A program made the position numbers and the translations under genes. From the NCBI GenBank assembly GCA_024684455.1, contig JAIKWU010000033.1, forward strand, positions 1-56,520: 56,520 bases of DNA, written 5' to 3'. The first letter of the stretch is position 1; each line of letters opens with the position of its first letter. Positions 6,837 to 13,874 of the stretch are shown here, piece by piece. The notes under the pieces were generated by a model. The model was given only the letters and a program-made list of their open reading frames with translations, did not search any database and had not been told where the DNA came from. Origin of the DNA: Bacteroidaceae bacterium. Lineage in GTDB: Bacteria; Bacteroidota; Bacteroidia; Bacteroidales; Bacteroidaceae.

Positions 6837-9800
6837 ATGAAAAGGAAACTACTTTTCGCGGTGATGACACTCATCACCGGTGCGTGGTCGCTTAGTGCCA
6901 ACGCACAAATTGTCGAGACTGACATGACCAGTCAGTTCTCGAACCTGACCAACTATCGTAATTGGACAGGAGCAAGTGGTTACACGGCCACGAACTTCTG
7001 CCCGATGGTAACGGTTGGTGGCGGTATTGGTCAGAAGCAAGTGTGCGAACGTTATGTCAGCAATTGCAATGAGACAGGTGACATCTTTTATTCTACCGTC
7101 ACGGGCCTGACCGCCGGTACTTACAAGATCGAACTTTACGGTGGTGCTGCCTACACGTATGGTCGTGGCTTCTCATCGACTGCCTTCTCGACAGGTACAT
7201 GGAATGCAGGTGACAAGATTGACCCTCCAGGCACAGGCGTAACGCTTTATGCACAGTCGGAAGGCGTGACATACGGTGGTGAAATCCCCATCTACTACGC
7301 TACCAACTTCCCCGATGGTGCTGCCACCGTTACAGTCGAAGGCGTTGTCGTAGGTACTTCGGGTCAGATTAAGATAGGTATGACCAAGACCTCGACCTCG
7401 ACCAACTGGCATGTTATCCAGTTGAAGAGTGTGATTGCTCAGGTCGATCTCAGCGACCTCGTTGCTGCCAAGAAGGGAGAACTGCAGGCGATTGTTAACG
7501 AAGGTTCTCCATACGCATCGTATAGCGCAGACCTTCAGACCGCTCTTGAGACCGCTCAGGGTTACATTGACACCGACGTGTCGAGCGATGCAACTGCTGC
7601 CCAGCAACTCATCTCCAATATGGAGGCATCAATCGCAACCCTTCCTGCCCTCATCGCTGTTGCTAAGAACGCACAGTCGGTTGATGGTGCCAGCGCCAGC
7701 AATCCCATTGTGACAGACTTTGTAGTTAACGGTACTTTCAATACAGCCGGTGACATTGCTCCTTGGCAGAGCACAGGCGGTTTCCAAAATCAGAATACAG
7801 CATCTAACCAGCAGGGTGCTTTTACTGGCAACTTCTTCGAGAACTGGGATCCTTCAGCAAAGGTGAACAAAATGTACCAGGACGTTGCCAACATCCCGAA
7901 CGGTGTCTACAAACTGAGCATCTGCGCCTTTGTCAACACCTTTGGTGGTACACAGTACGTTTTTGCCAACTCTGCTCAGACTCCTCTTACCACAGGCTCT
8001 CCGACTGCTTACGAAGTGTTTGTTGAGGTAACTAATAATGCCGTTCAGATTGGTCTTGAACAGACTACTGCAACAGCCAACTGGATGGGTATTGATAACG
8101 TATTCCTCACCTACTACGGTAACTGTACCATCGACGAGGCTAAGTTCGGTTCACTCGTTCAGCAACTTGCCGACCTGAAGGCTCAGATTCGTGCCATCAC
8201 GGCTGTTCCGCAGGCTCTCATCGATGCCGACGAGGTGACTCTCGACTCGTATGATCCTACTACCTTTACCACAGCAGCCCAATACGAAGCAGCCATCACG
8301 GCCCTGCAGGCTGTTCTTGCTGCACGACAGACTGCTGAAACTTCGTATGCAAAGTTGACGGAACTCAAGGGCTATGTAACCGCCCTCCTTGCTGTTGACT
8401 ATACAGAACTCGTCAGTGGAGCACACGCAACTCTTGAGGCAGCCAGCACGGACGAAAGCAGCCTGACCACAGCCGCTGCCATCGACCAGGCTTACACAGA
8501 CCTCAAGGATGCAACGATGACCTATGTGGCTAATGCCGATCCCGCTGCAGGCTCACAGTTTGACCTCACTTTCCTTCTTGTTAATCCTGACCTCAGCAGC
8601 TTTAATGCGTGGACGGGTGGCATAGAAGGTTGGTACACCGACCAGTCGTTCGGTACGCAGAACTTCCAGACTATGGACGAAGGAGAAACAGGTAAGATGT
8701 TCATGGAATTCTGGAGTGCAGGTTCTAACGCCACGGACGGATTTGTACTTTATCAGCAATTAACACTCCCTGAAGGTACATATCAGATGACTGCTGAATG
8801 TAAGGCAGGCTGGGGTAGTGGTGCTTCTGCTCAAGGAGGTATGAAGAACATCACTTTCAGTGCCAATGAAGTTGACGGAAACGCCATCACCTCTGACCTT
8901 TTGGCGGCTAATGAGATTGAGTTTATCAATTCGATTGAGCAGAGTGTGAAGATTGGTCTGAAAGCACATGCTGGAAACACATGTAACTGGATGGGTATTG
9001 GTTATGTTAAACTCTACAAGATTCCGACAGAGAATACGGAATACGCCATTGGTGTCGATGCTACGCATGCAACCGTAGAAGTAACCGTTGAAGGTGCTCC
9101 TGCCGCTGCTGCCAAGAAACTCGATGCTGTGAACTTCACGGTTACTCCAGATGCCGGTAGTGTAATTCAGACCCTCACTGTGACTTACGTGGATGGTGAC
9201 AACAACACTCAGACTATCACTCCGACCGACCTCGGAAATGGTGCTTACACCTTCCAGATGCCGGCATTCGACGTGACCATCACCGTTGTCGCTTCCATTG
9301 ACAAGACCGCTCTTGCTGCTGCTATTGCTGGTGCTGCACCTTACTTGAACGAAGCACTTCCTACGGCAATGATGGCGGCTCTGAACAATGCTAATACTAC
9401 GGCACAGGATGTTTACGCTGACGCTGACGCTACTGCTCAAGAAATCGCTGACGCTACCGATGCATTGAATTTTGTTGTCATGGATGTTCAGAATGTCATT
9501 CCTTTGTATTCTGCTTACCTTGAACTGAAGGCTTATGCTGACGCTCTCGTATCTGTTGAAAGCGACGACGACACCGCTCAGCAAGACCTTTCTGTTGCCA
9601 TCGGCACTGCCGTGACCGGCATCAATGCTGCTACTTCGGCTGATGAAGCTGAGTCAGTGAACGCTGCCCTCAAGGCTGCCATGGTTGAGTACGCAACCAT
9701 TGCTACTCCTACAGATGGCAACAAGTTCGACCTGACCTTCATGCTGACCAACCCAGACTTGACTCCGTTCTACACAGGTGAACACGGTGTACATCCCGAC

Positions 9801-10910
9801 GGTTGGGCAACTGAACAAGCAGATGGCAACTATCAGGTGATTCCTTCTGAAGATGCTGCCAACCCCGATGGAATCCATAAGTACTGCTACGAGTACTGGA
9901 GCGATCCTGCTAAGGACAATGGCATCTTCAACCTCTATACCACTGTTAATCTGCCAGTGGGTACCTATCAGATGAGTTGCTATGCATTTGCAAGTCCAAA
10001 CGGTGTTGAAGGTGCAACGAACAATCAGGTGTACTTCTATGCCAACGACACACAAGGCTCACTGGTAACATCCGAAGTTCTTGCTCTGCAGAATGTTGAG
10101 TTCGTGAACAATAGTACTCAGGATGTGAAGATTGGTCTGAAGTCGCTCGCAGGCAACCAGTACCGTTGGATGGGTATCGGCTATGTACAACTCTTCAAGG
10201 TTCCTGCACAGACCTTCGAAGTAGGTGGTGAAGAATGGAATCCTGCAACCGAAGGTGCTGGCGACGTAACCATCACCCGTTCTATCAACGCAGCGCTGAA
10301 CGCTGTTGTCTTCCCCTTCAGCATGACTCAGGCCGAAGTTGAGACCTACTTTGGTGAAGGATCTACTGTCAAGATCGTGAAGTCGTTCAATATCGAGAAG
10401 GAACACCTGAGTTTCGAAACTCGTGAAGGCATTCAGGCCAACCAGCCCTGCCTGCTCAAGGCTACTCAGGCTTCTGCTGCCGGAACTATCATTGTTCCAG
10501 AACGTACCATCGTTCCTGCAACTGTCTTAACCGACAATAATGAAGTGACTTATAGTGGAGACGAGGTTGTGATGTACGGCTGCTATGCTGAAGAGACTTT
10601 CGTTCCTGACTATGGCCTCTTCGTTCAGGGCGGCAAACTCGTTTACAACGAAGGCACTGCCCACGTGGATGGCGCTGGCTACGTTTACGCTACCCGTGGT
10701 TACATCGTTCTGAACGGCTGGACACCAGGAGCCAACGGCATCAAGGGCCTGACCATCGACTTCGACGACGAGGCCACTGGCATCGCAGTTGTTGAAAACG
10801 GTGAACTCAAGGTTCTTGACGGTCAGGCTTACGACCTGAGCGGCCGTGCTGTGAAGAACCCGACAAAGGGTCTCTACATTATTGGCGGAAAGAAAGTGTT
10901 CCTGAAGTAA
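6837..10910 (+). CDS. Giant secreted multi-domain protein with carbohydrate-binding-like modules and sorting tail
   Basis: A 1357-residue protein. Residues 1-23 are a signal peptide ending SANA before Gln. Beta-sandwich modules resembling galactose-binding folds lie at roughly 24-200, 280-430, 575-735 and 980-1130; the last two share FDLTF(L/M)L(V/T)NPDL at their start and NWMGIGYVKL/RWMGIGYVQL near their end. Helical repeat stretches separate them (about 205-275, 430-565, 820-960). A beta module with VVFPFS (about 1150-1310) precedes the tail AYDLSGRAVKNPTKGLYI. No catalytic motif of a glycoside hydrolase was seen. It is probably exported to the cell surface and binds glycan or host/food polymer; this is inference. 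Two small Leu-Trp-ending proteins follow. Confidence 0.7.
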   Translation: MKRKLLFAVMTLITGAWSLSANAQIVETDMTSQFSNLTNYRNWTGASGYTATNFCPMVTVGGGIGQKQVCERYVSNCNETGDIFYSTVTGLTAGTYKIELYGGAAYTYGRGFSSTAFSTGTWNAGDKIDPPGTGVTLYAQSEGVTYGGEIPIYYATNFPDGAATVTVEGVVVGTSGQIKIGMTKTSTSTNWHVIQLKSVIAQVDLSDLVAAKKGELQAIVNEGSPYASYSADLQTALETAQGYIDTDVSSDATAAQQLISNMEASIATLPALIAVAKNAQSVDGASASNPIVTDFVVNGTFNTAGDIAPWQSTGGFQNQNTASNQQGAFTGNFFENWDPSAKVNKMYQDVANIPNGVYKLSICAFVNTFGGTQYVFANSAQTPLTTGSPTAYEVFVEVTNNAVQIGLEQTTATANWMGIDNVFLTYYGNCTIDEAKFGSLVQQLADLKAQIRAITAVPQALIDADEVTLDSYDPTTFTTAAQYEAAITALQAVLAARQTAETSYAKLTELKGYVTALLAVDYTELVSGAHATLEAASTDESSLTTAAAIDQAYTDLKDATMTYVANADPAAGSQFDLTFLLVNPDLSSFNAWTGGIEGWYTDQSFGTQNFQTMDEGETGKMFMEFWSAGSNATDGFVLYQQLTLPEGTYQMTAECKAGWGSGASAQGGMKNITFSANEVDGNAITSDLLAANEIEFINSIEQSVKIGLKAHAGNTCNWMGIGYVKLYKIPTENTEYAIGVDATHATVEVTVEGAPAAAAKKLDAVNFTVTPDAGSVIQTLTVTYVDGDNNTQTITPTDLGNGAYTFQMPAFDVTITVVASIDKTALAAAIAGAAPYLNEALPTAMMAALNNANTTAQDVYADADATAQEIADATDALNFVVMDVQNVIPLYSAYLELKAYADALVSVESDDDTAQQDLSVAIGTAVTGINAATSADEAESVNAALKAAMVEYATIATPTDGNKFDLTFMLTNPDLTPFYTGEHGVHPDGWATEQADGNYQVIPSEDAANPDGIHKYCYEYWSDPAKDNGIFNLYTTVNLPVGTYQMSCYAFASPNGVEGATNNQVYFYANDTQGSLVTSEVLALQNVEFVNNSTQDVKIGLKSLAGNQYRWMGIGYVQLFKVPAQTFEVGGEEWNPATEGAGDVTITRSINAALNAVVFPFSMTQAEVETYFGEGSTVKIVKSFNIEKEHLSFETREGIQANQPCLLKATQASAAGTIIVPERTIVPATVLTDNNEVTYSGDEVVMYGCYAEETFVPDYGLFVQGGKLVYNEGTAHVDGAGYVYATRGYIVLNGWTPGANGIKGLTIDFDDEATGIAVVENGELKVLDGQAYDLSGRAVKNPTKGLYIIGGKKVFLK

Positions 10911-10925
10911 ATCTTTTAAGTTAAT

Positions 10926-11013
10926 CACGAATTTTAGAATTGGAGAATTTTTCATCGCACTTACCTTACTGAACAGGCAGGGACAAGGAAATTCAACAAT
11001 TCTGAAATTCGTG
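10926..11013. repeat. Inverted repeat between the giant protein and the first small protein
   Basis: Arms CACGAATTTTAGAATTG (10926-10942) and its complement with one mismatch (10997-11013) flank a 54-base loop. It begins 15 bases after the giant protein's stop and ends 29 bases before the next ATG. It may be a 3' structure separating the two genes' expression. Confidence 0.65.
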
Positions 11014-11042
11014 ATACAAACTCTCAAAATTAGTAGAAAGAT

Positions 11043-11237
11043 ATGAAGAAATACATTCAACCCGTCATGGAGAAGGAGATGCTTCGCACCTGCAACACCT
11101 TTTTGCTCACTGCCAGCGAAGAAGGTGAAATCGGTGGAAGCGGTGGTCCAGGCGACGCCAAACTCCGCGACGACGAAGAAGAAATAGAGGAATTCCTCGG
11201 TCCGCAGCCCAACGGCTGGGACGGCGGTCTCTGGTAA
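11043..11237 (+). CDS. Small acidic Leu-Trp-ending protein, copy 1
   Basis: A 64-residue protein with no signal peptide. It begins MKKYIQPVM, has LLTASEEGEIGGSGG in the middle, then GDAKLRD and an acidic run, and ends WDGGLW. It is a clear tandem relative of the next gene: both start after TAGAAAGATATGAA and share most residues from TAS to KLRD. Two further relatives lie at 20841 and 26015. The family pattern is an N-terminal K-x-Y-x-x-P, a Gly-rich centre, (A)K-x-R and a final Leu-Trp. No function is known to me; a leader/core peptide, a secretion partner or a signalling peptide are all possible. Confidence 0.75.
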   Translation: MKKYIQPVMEKEMLRTCNTFLLTASEEGEIGGSGGPGDAKLRDDEEEIEEFLGPQPNGWDGGLW

Positions 11238-11264
11238 TGAATCCCCTTCAATAAATAGAAAGAT

Positions 11265-11450
11265 ATGAAGCAATATATTCAACCTACCATTGAGACAGAG
11301 ATTCTCAGCGCATGGAACACCTATATGCTCACTGCCAGCGACGAAGAAGGAGAAATCGGTGGCAGCGGTGGTGCAGGTGACGCCAAACTCCGCGATGAAG
11401 ATGAATTAGAGGAACAACAGTCCAATGCCTGGAACGACGGCCTCTGGTAA
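11265..11450 (+). CDS. Small acidic Leu-Trp-ending protein, copy 2
   Basis: A 61-residue paralogue of the gene 27 bases upstream. It begins MKQYIQPTI, carries MLTASDEEGEIGGSGG, GDAKLRDED and ends WNDGLW. The divergence is greatest in residues 9-20 and in the acidic run before the C-terminus, while the Gly-rich centre and the last residues are kept. That pattern suggests selection on the centre and end. A strong terminator follows 22 bases after its stop, so it is the last gene of this unit. Confidence 0.75.
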   Translation: MKQYIQPTIETEILSAWNTYMLTASDEEGEIGGSGGAGDAKLRDEDELEEQQSNAWNDGLW

Positions 11451-11472
11451 TCACCCTTTTTTATGCTCAAGT

Positions 11473-11509
11473 AAAGGCGCAGATGCATTTGTGTGCATCT
11501 GCGCCTTTT
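11473..11509 (+). terminator. Intrinsic terminator after the two small proteins
   Basis: A perfect 15-bp stem (11473-11487 with 11494-11508) with a 6-base loop ends in TTTT. It closes the transcription unit of 6837-11450. Confidence 0.85.
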
Positions 11510-11522
11510 GATTTATCTTTGT

Positions 11523-11570
11523 CTTAACAACGGATAACACGGATGTCACGGATTTTTTAACTATTAACAT
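11523..11570. repeat. ACGGAT-type dispersed repeat
   Basis: TTAACAACGGATAACACGGA followed by TGTCACGGATTTTTTAAC and CTATTAACAT. Related copies are at 6133-6180 (same strand) and 4336-4366 (opposite strand). In two of three cases it sits directly next to a 90-bp composite repeat. Confidence 0.75.
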
Positions 11571-11910
11571 CGCCCTTCGGGCAGATTGACCGAATGAAAC
11601 AAATTGATTCGTTCCATTCGTTCCATTATTGCGCAGCAATGTGTTATTTATTCAACATCGCCCTTCGGGCAGATTAAGCGAATGAAACAAATTGATTCGT
11701 TCCATTCGTTCCATTCGTTCCATTATTGCGCAGCAATATGTTAATTATTCAACATCGCCCTTCGGGCAGATTAAGCGAATGAAACAAATTGATTCGTTCC
11801 ATTCGTTTAATTATTGCGCAGCAATATGTTCTATTCAACATCGCCCTTCGGGCAGATTAAACGAATGAAACAAATTGATTCGTTCCATTATTGCGCAGCA
11901 ATATGTTAAT
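11566..11910. repeat. Tandem array of four composite repeat units
   Basis: Units start at 11566, 11654, 11751 and 11837 and are 88, 97, 86 and about 74 bp. Each holds the hairpin CGCCCTTCGGGC, an imperfect inverted pair (GAATGAAACAAATTGATTCG / TTCCATTCG) and TTGCGCAGCAA. Length differences come mainly from the number of CGTTCCATT copies (one to three). The array fills most of the gap between the small proteins and cysS. Confidence 0.85.
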
Positions 11911-11951
11911 TCCACACGCGAGTTCGGTATAAGCAAAGTCATGCAGTTCTG

Positions 11952-11994
11952 GAGCAGCCCTGCATCTACCGTGCAGGGCTGCTCTGCGTTTTTT
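11952..11994 (+). terminator. Hairpin with T-run upstream of cysS
   Basis: A perfect 13-bp stem (11952-11964 with 11972-11984), 7-base loop, and a T6 run at 11989-11994. It sits immediately before the cysS promoter. There is no recognised gene just upstream, so it insulates cysS from the repeat region or ends an unseen short RNA. Confidence 0.75.
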
Positions 11995-11995
11995 C

Positions 11996-12037
11996 TTGAC
12001 TTTTTTGTGAATGTTCCGTAGATTATTGCTAACTTTG
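11996..12037 (+). promoter_or_regulatory. Promoter of cysS
   Basis: TAACTTTG at 12030-12037, with T-rich sequence and TTG upstream (11996-11998 or TTG at 12006). It is 23 bases before the ATG. Confidence 0.65.
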
Positions 12038-12060
12038 CAAATAAAATTAACAATTTGTCT

Positions 12061-13575
12061 ATGGAACAGAACTTATTGGTTTATAACTCGCTGACACGCC
12101 GCAAGGAACTCTTCAAGCCGCTGCATTCCCCGTTTGTGGGTATGTATGTGTGCGGTCCGACGGTCTATGGTGATGCCCACCTCGGCCATGCGCGTCCGGC
12201 GATTACGTTTGATGTCGTCTTCCGTTACTTGAAGCATTTGGGCTACAAGGTGCGCTACGTCCGCAACATCACCGACGTTGGACATCTGGAGCACGATGCC
12301 GACGAGGGTGAGGACAAAATCGCCAAGAAGGCGCGTGTGGAGCAACTCGAACCGATGGAAGTGGCGCAGTACTATACCAACCGCTACCACGAGGCGATGG
12401 CTGCGCTTAACGTCCTGCCTCCGAGCATCGAGCCTCATGCTACGGGCCACATCATCGAGCAGATTGAACTGGTGCGCGAGATTCTGGACAACGGCTTTGC
12501 CTACGTATCGAACGGCTCGGTCTATTTCGACGTGCAGAAGTACAACGAGGCACACCACTACGGCGTGCTGAGCGGACGCAACCTCGACGACATCATCAAC
12601 AACAGCCGCGAACTGGCAGGTACGGACGAGAAGCACAATCAGGCTGACTTTGCCCTGTGGAAGAAGGCCCAGCCCGAGCACATCATGCGCTGGCCGAGCC
12701 CCTGGAGCGACGGCTTCCCTGGCTGGCACTGCGAATGCACGGCGATGGGTAAGAAATATCTCGGCAGCCATTTCGACATTCACGGTGGCGGCATGGACCT
12801 CGTGTTCCCTCACCACGAGTGTGAAATTGCTCAGGCTGTGGCAAGCCAGGGTGACGAGATGGTGCACTACTGGATTCACAACAACATGATCACCATCAAC
12901 GGGCAGAAGATGGGCAAGAGTCTCGGCAACTTTATCACACTGCCGGAGTTCTTCGCCGGAACGCACGAGAAACTGGAACGTGCCTATTCGCCCATGACGA
13001 TCCGCTTCTTCATCCTGCAGGCTCACTACCGCTCGACGGTCGATTTCAGCAACGATGCCCTGCAGGCTGCCGAGAAGGGGCTGGAACGTCTGCTCGACGC
13101 CTACAACATCCTCGTTCAGTTGGCTGCGTCATTGCCTAAGCAGACCGACCTGCCGGCTGTCACCCTCGACTATGTGAAGGAGTTGCGCCAGAAGTGCTAT
13201 GACGCCATGAACGATGACTTCGCCACGCCCAATGTCATCAGTCATCTCTTTGATGCAAGCCGTGTCATCAACAGCATCGCGGATAAGAAAATGGCGATTT
13301 CATCGGAGGTTTTGAAGGCTCTGACCGATGTTTTCGAACTCTTTGCCTTCGACCTGCTCGGACTGAAAAAGGCGAATGCATCGGCAGAAGGTGGCTCTGC
13401 TGCCCGTGAAGAGGCTTTCGGAAAGGTGGTCGATATGCTGCTCGAGCAACGCATGAAGGCTAAGGCCGCGAAGGACTGGGCAACGAGCGACCTTATCCGC
13501 GACCGTCTCGCTGAACTCGGCTTCGAGGTGAAGGACACGAAGGACGGCTTTACCTGGAAACTTGCGATTAAGTGA
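12061..13575 (+). CDS. cysS: Cysteinyl-tRNA synthetase
   Basis: A 504-residue class I synthetase that charges tRNA-Cys. The nucleotide-binding HIGH-type motif is HLGH at residues 40-43 and the second signature is KMGKS at 283-287. Zinc ligands include C31 ([11 protein letters not shown]), the cysteine of [10 protein letters not shown] and the HHE of [10 protein letters not shown]. An in-frame TTG at 12055 would add two residues; the ATG at 12061 is preferred because MEQNLLVYN fits the family start. A strong promoter and terminator lie just upstream, so it starts its own unit. A small membrane-protein gene follows after 58 bases. Confidence 0.95.
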   Translation: MEQNLLVYNSLTRRKELFKPLHSPFVGMYVCGPTVYGDAHLGHARPAITFDVVFRYLKHLGYKVRYVRNITDVGHLEHDADEGEDKIAKKARVEQLEPMEVAQYYTNRYHEAMAALNVLPPSIEPHATGHIIEQIELVREILDNGFAYVSNGSVYFDVQKYNEAHHYGVLSGRNLDDIINNSRELAGTDEKHNQADFALWKKAQPEHIMRWPSPWSDGFPGWHCECTAMGKKYLGSHFDIHGGGMDLVFPHHECEIAQAVASQGDEMVHYWIHNNMITINGQKMGKSLGNFITLPEFFAGTHEKLERAYSPMTIRFFILQAHYRSTVDFSNDALQAAEKGLERLLDAYNILVQLAASLPKQTDLPAVTLDYVKELRQKCYDAMNDDFATPNVISHLFDASRVINSIADKKMAISSEVLKALTDVFELFAFDLLGLKKANASAEGGSAAREEAFGKVVDMLLEQRMKAKAAKDWATSDLIRDRLAELGFEVKDTKDGFTWKLAIK

Positions 13576-13633
13576 GCACAAACCCAAGTTTGCTTGAGAT
13601 TTGTCGAACGTTAAACTCAACAAGTAACAGCGT

Positions 13634-13813
13634 ATGAACAAACTGAACCGCGTCACTCTCATCGTCTCGCTGATCTGCTGCGTGTGCTGCCTTGCTGCCT
13701 GTATCGTGATGGCCAGTTGGGCCAACGACGCTTCTTTCTACTGGTATGCCCTCTTTTTCCTGCTCGGAACGCTTTGGCTCGGTGTCAATGTGTGGCGCAG
13801 TCGAAAGGACTAA
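13634..13813 (+). CDS. Small two-helix membrane protein
   Basis: A 59-residue protein starting MNKLNRVTLIVSLICC. Two hydrophobic segments, about residues 7-28 and 36-55, are separated by a short polar turn (NDASFYW), and the end is basic (WRSRKD). The first segment has five cysteines, some possibly part of a signal rather than a lipobox. It lies 58 bases after cysS and 61 bases before the sensor-regulator, on the same strand. No known function; a conserved inner-membrane small protein is the most I can say. Confidence 0.6.
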   Translation: MNKLNRVTLIVSLICCVCCLAACIVMASWANDASFYWYALFFLLGTLWLGVNVWRSRKD

Positions 13814-13874
13814 GACCGAGGTACACCAGTATCCTGAAAAGCCGCACCGAAGTGGTACGCTCGGATAACAGAAG

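Noticed and set aside
11043..11450. A full RiPP biosynthetic cluster around the small proteins
   Set aside because: No radical SAM, cyclase, peptidase-ABC exporter or other maturation enzyme is encoded anywhere in the window.
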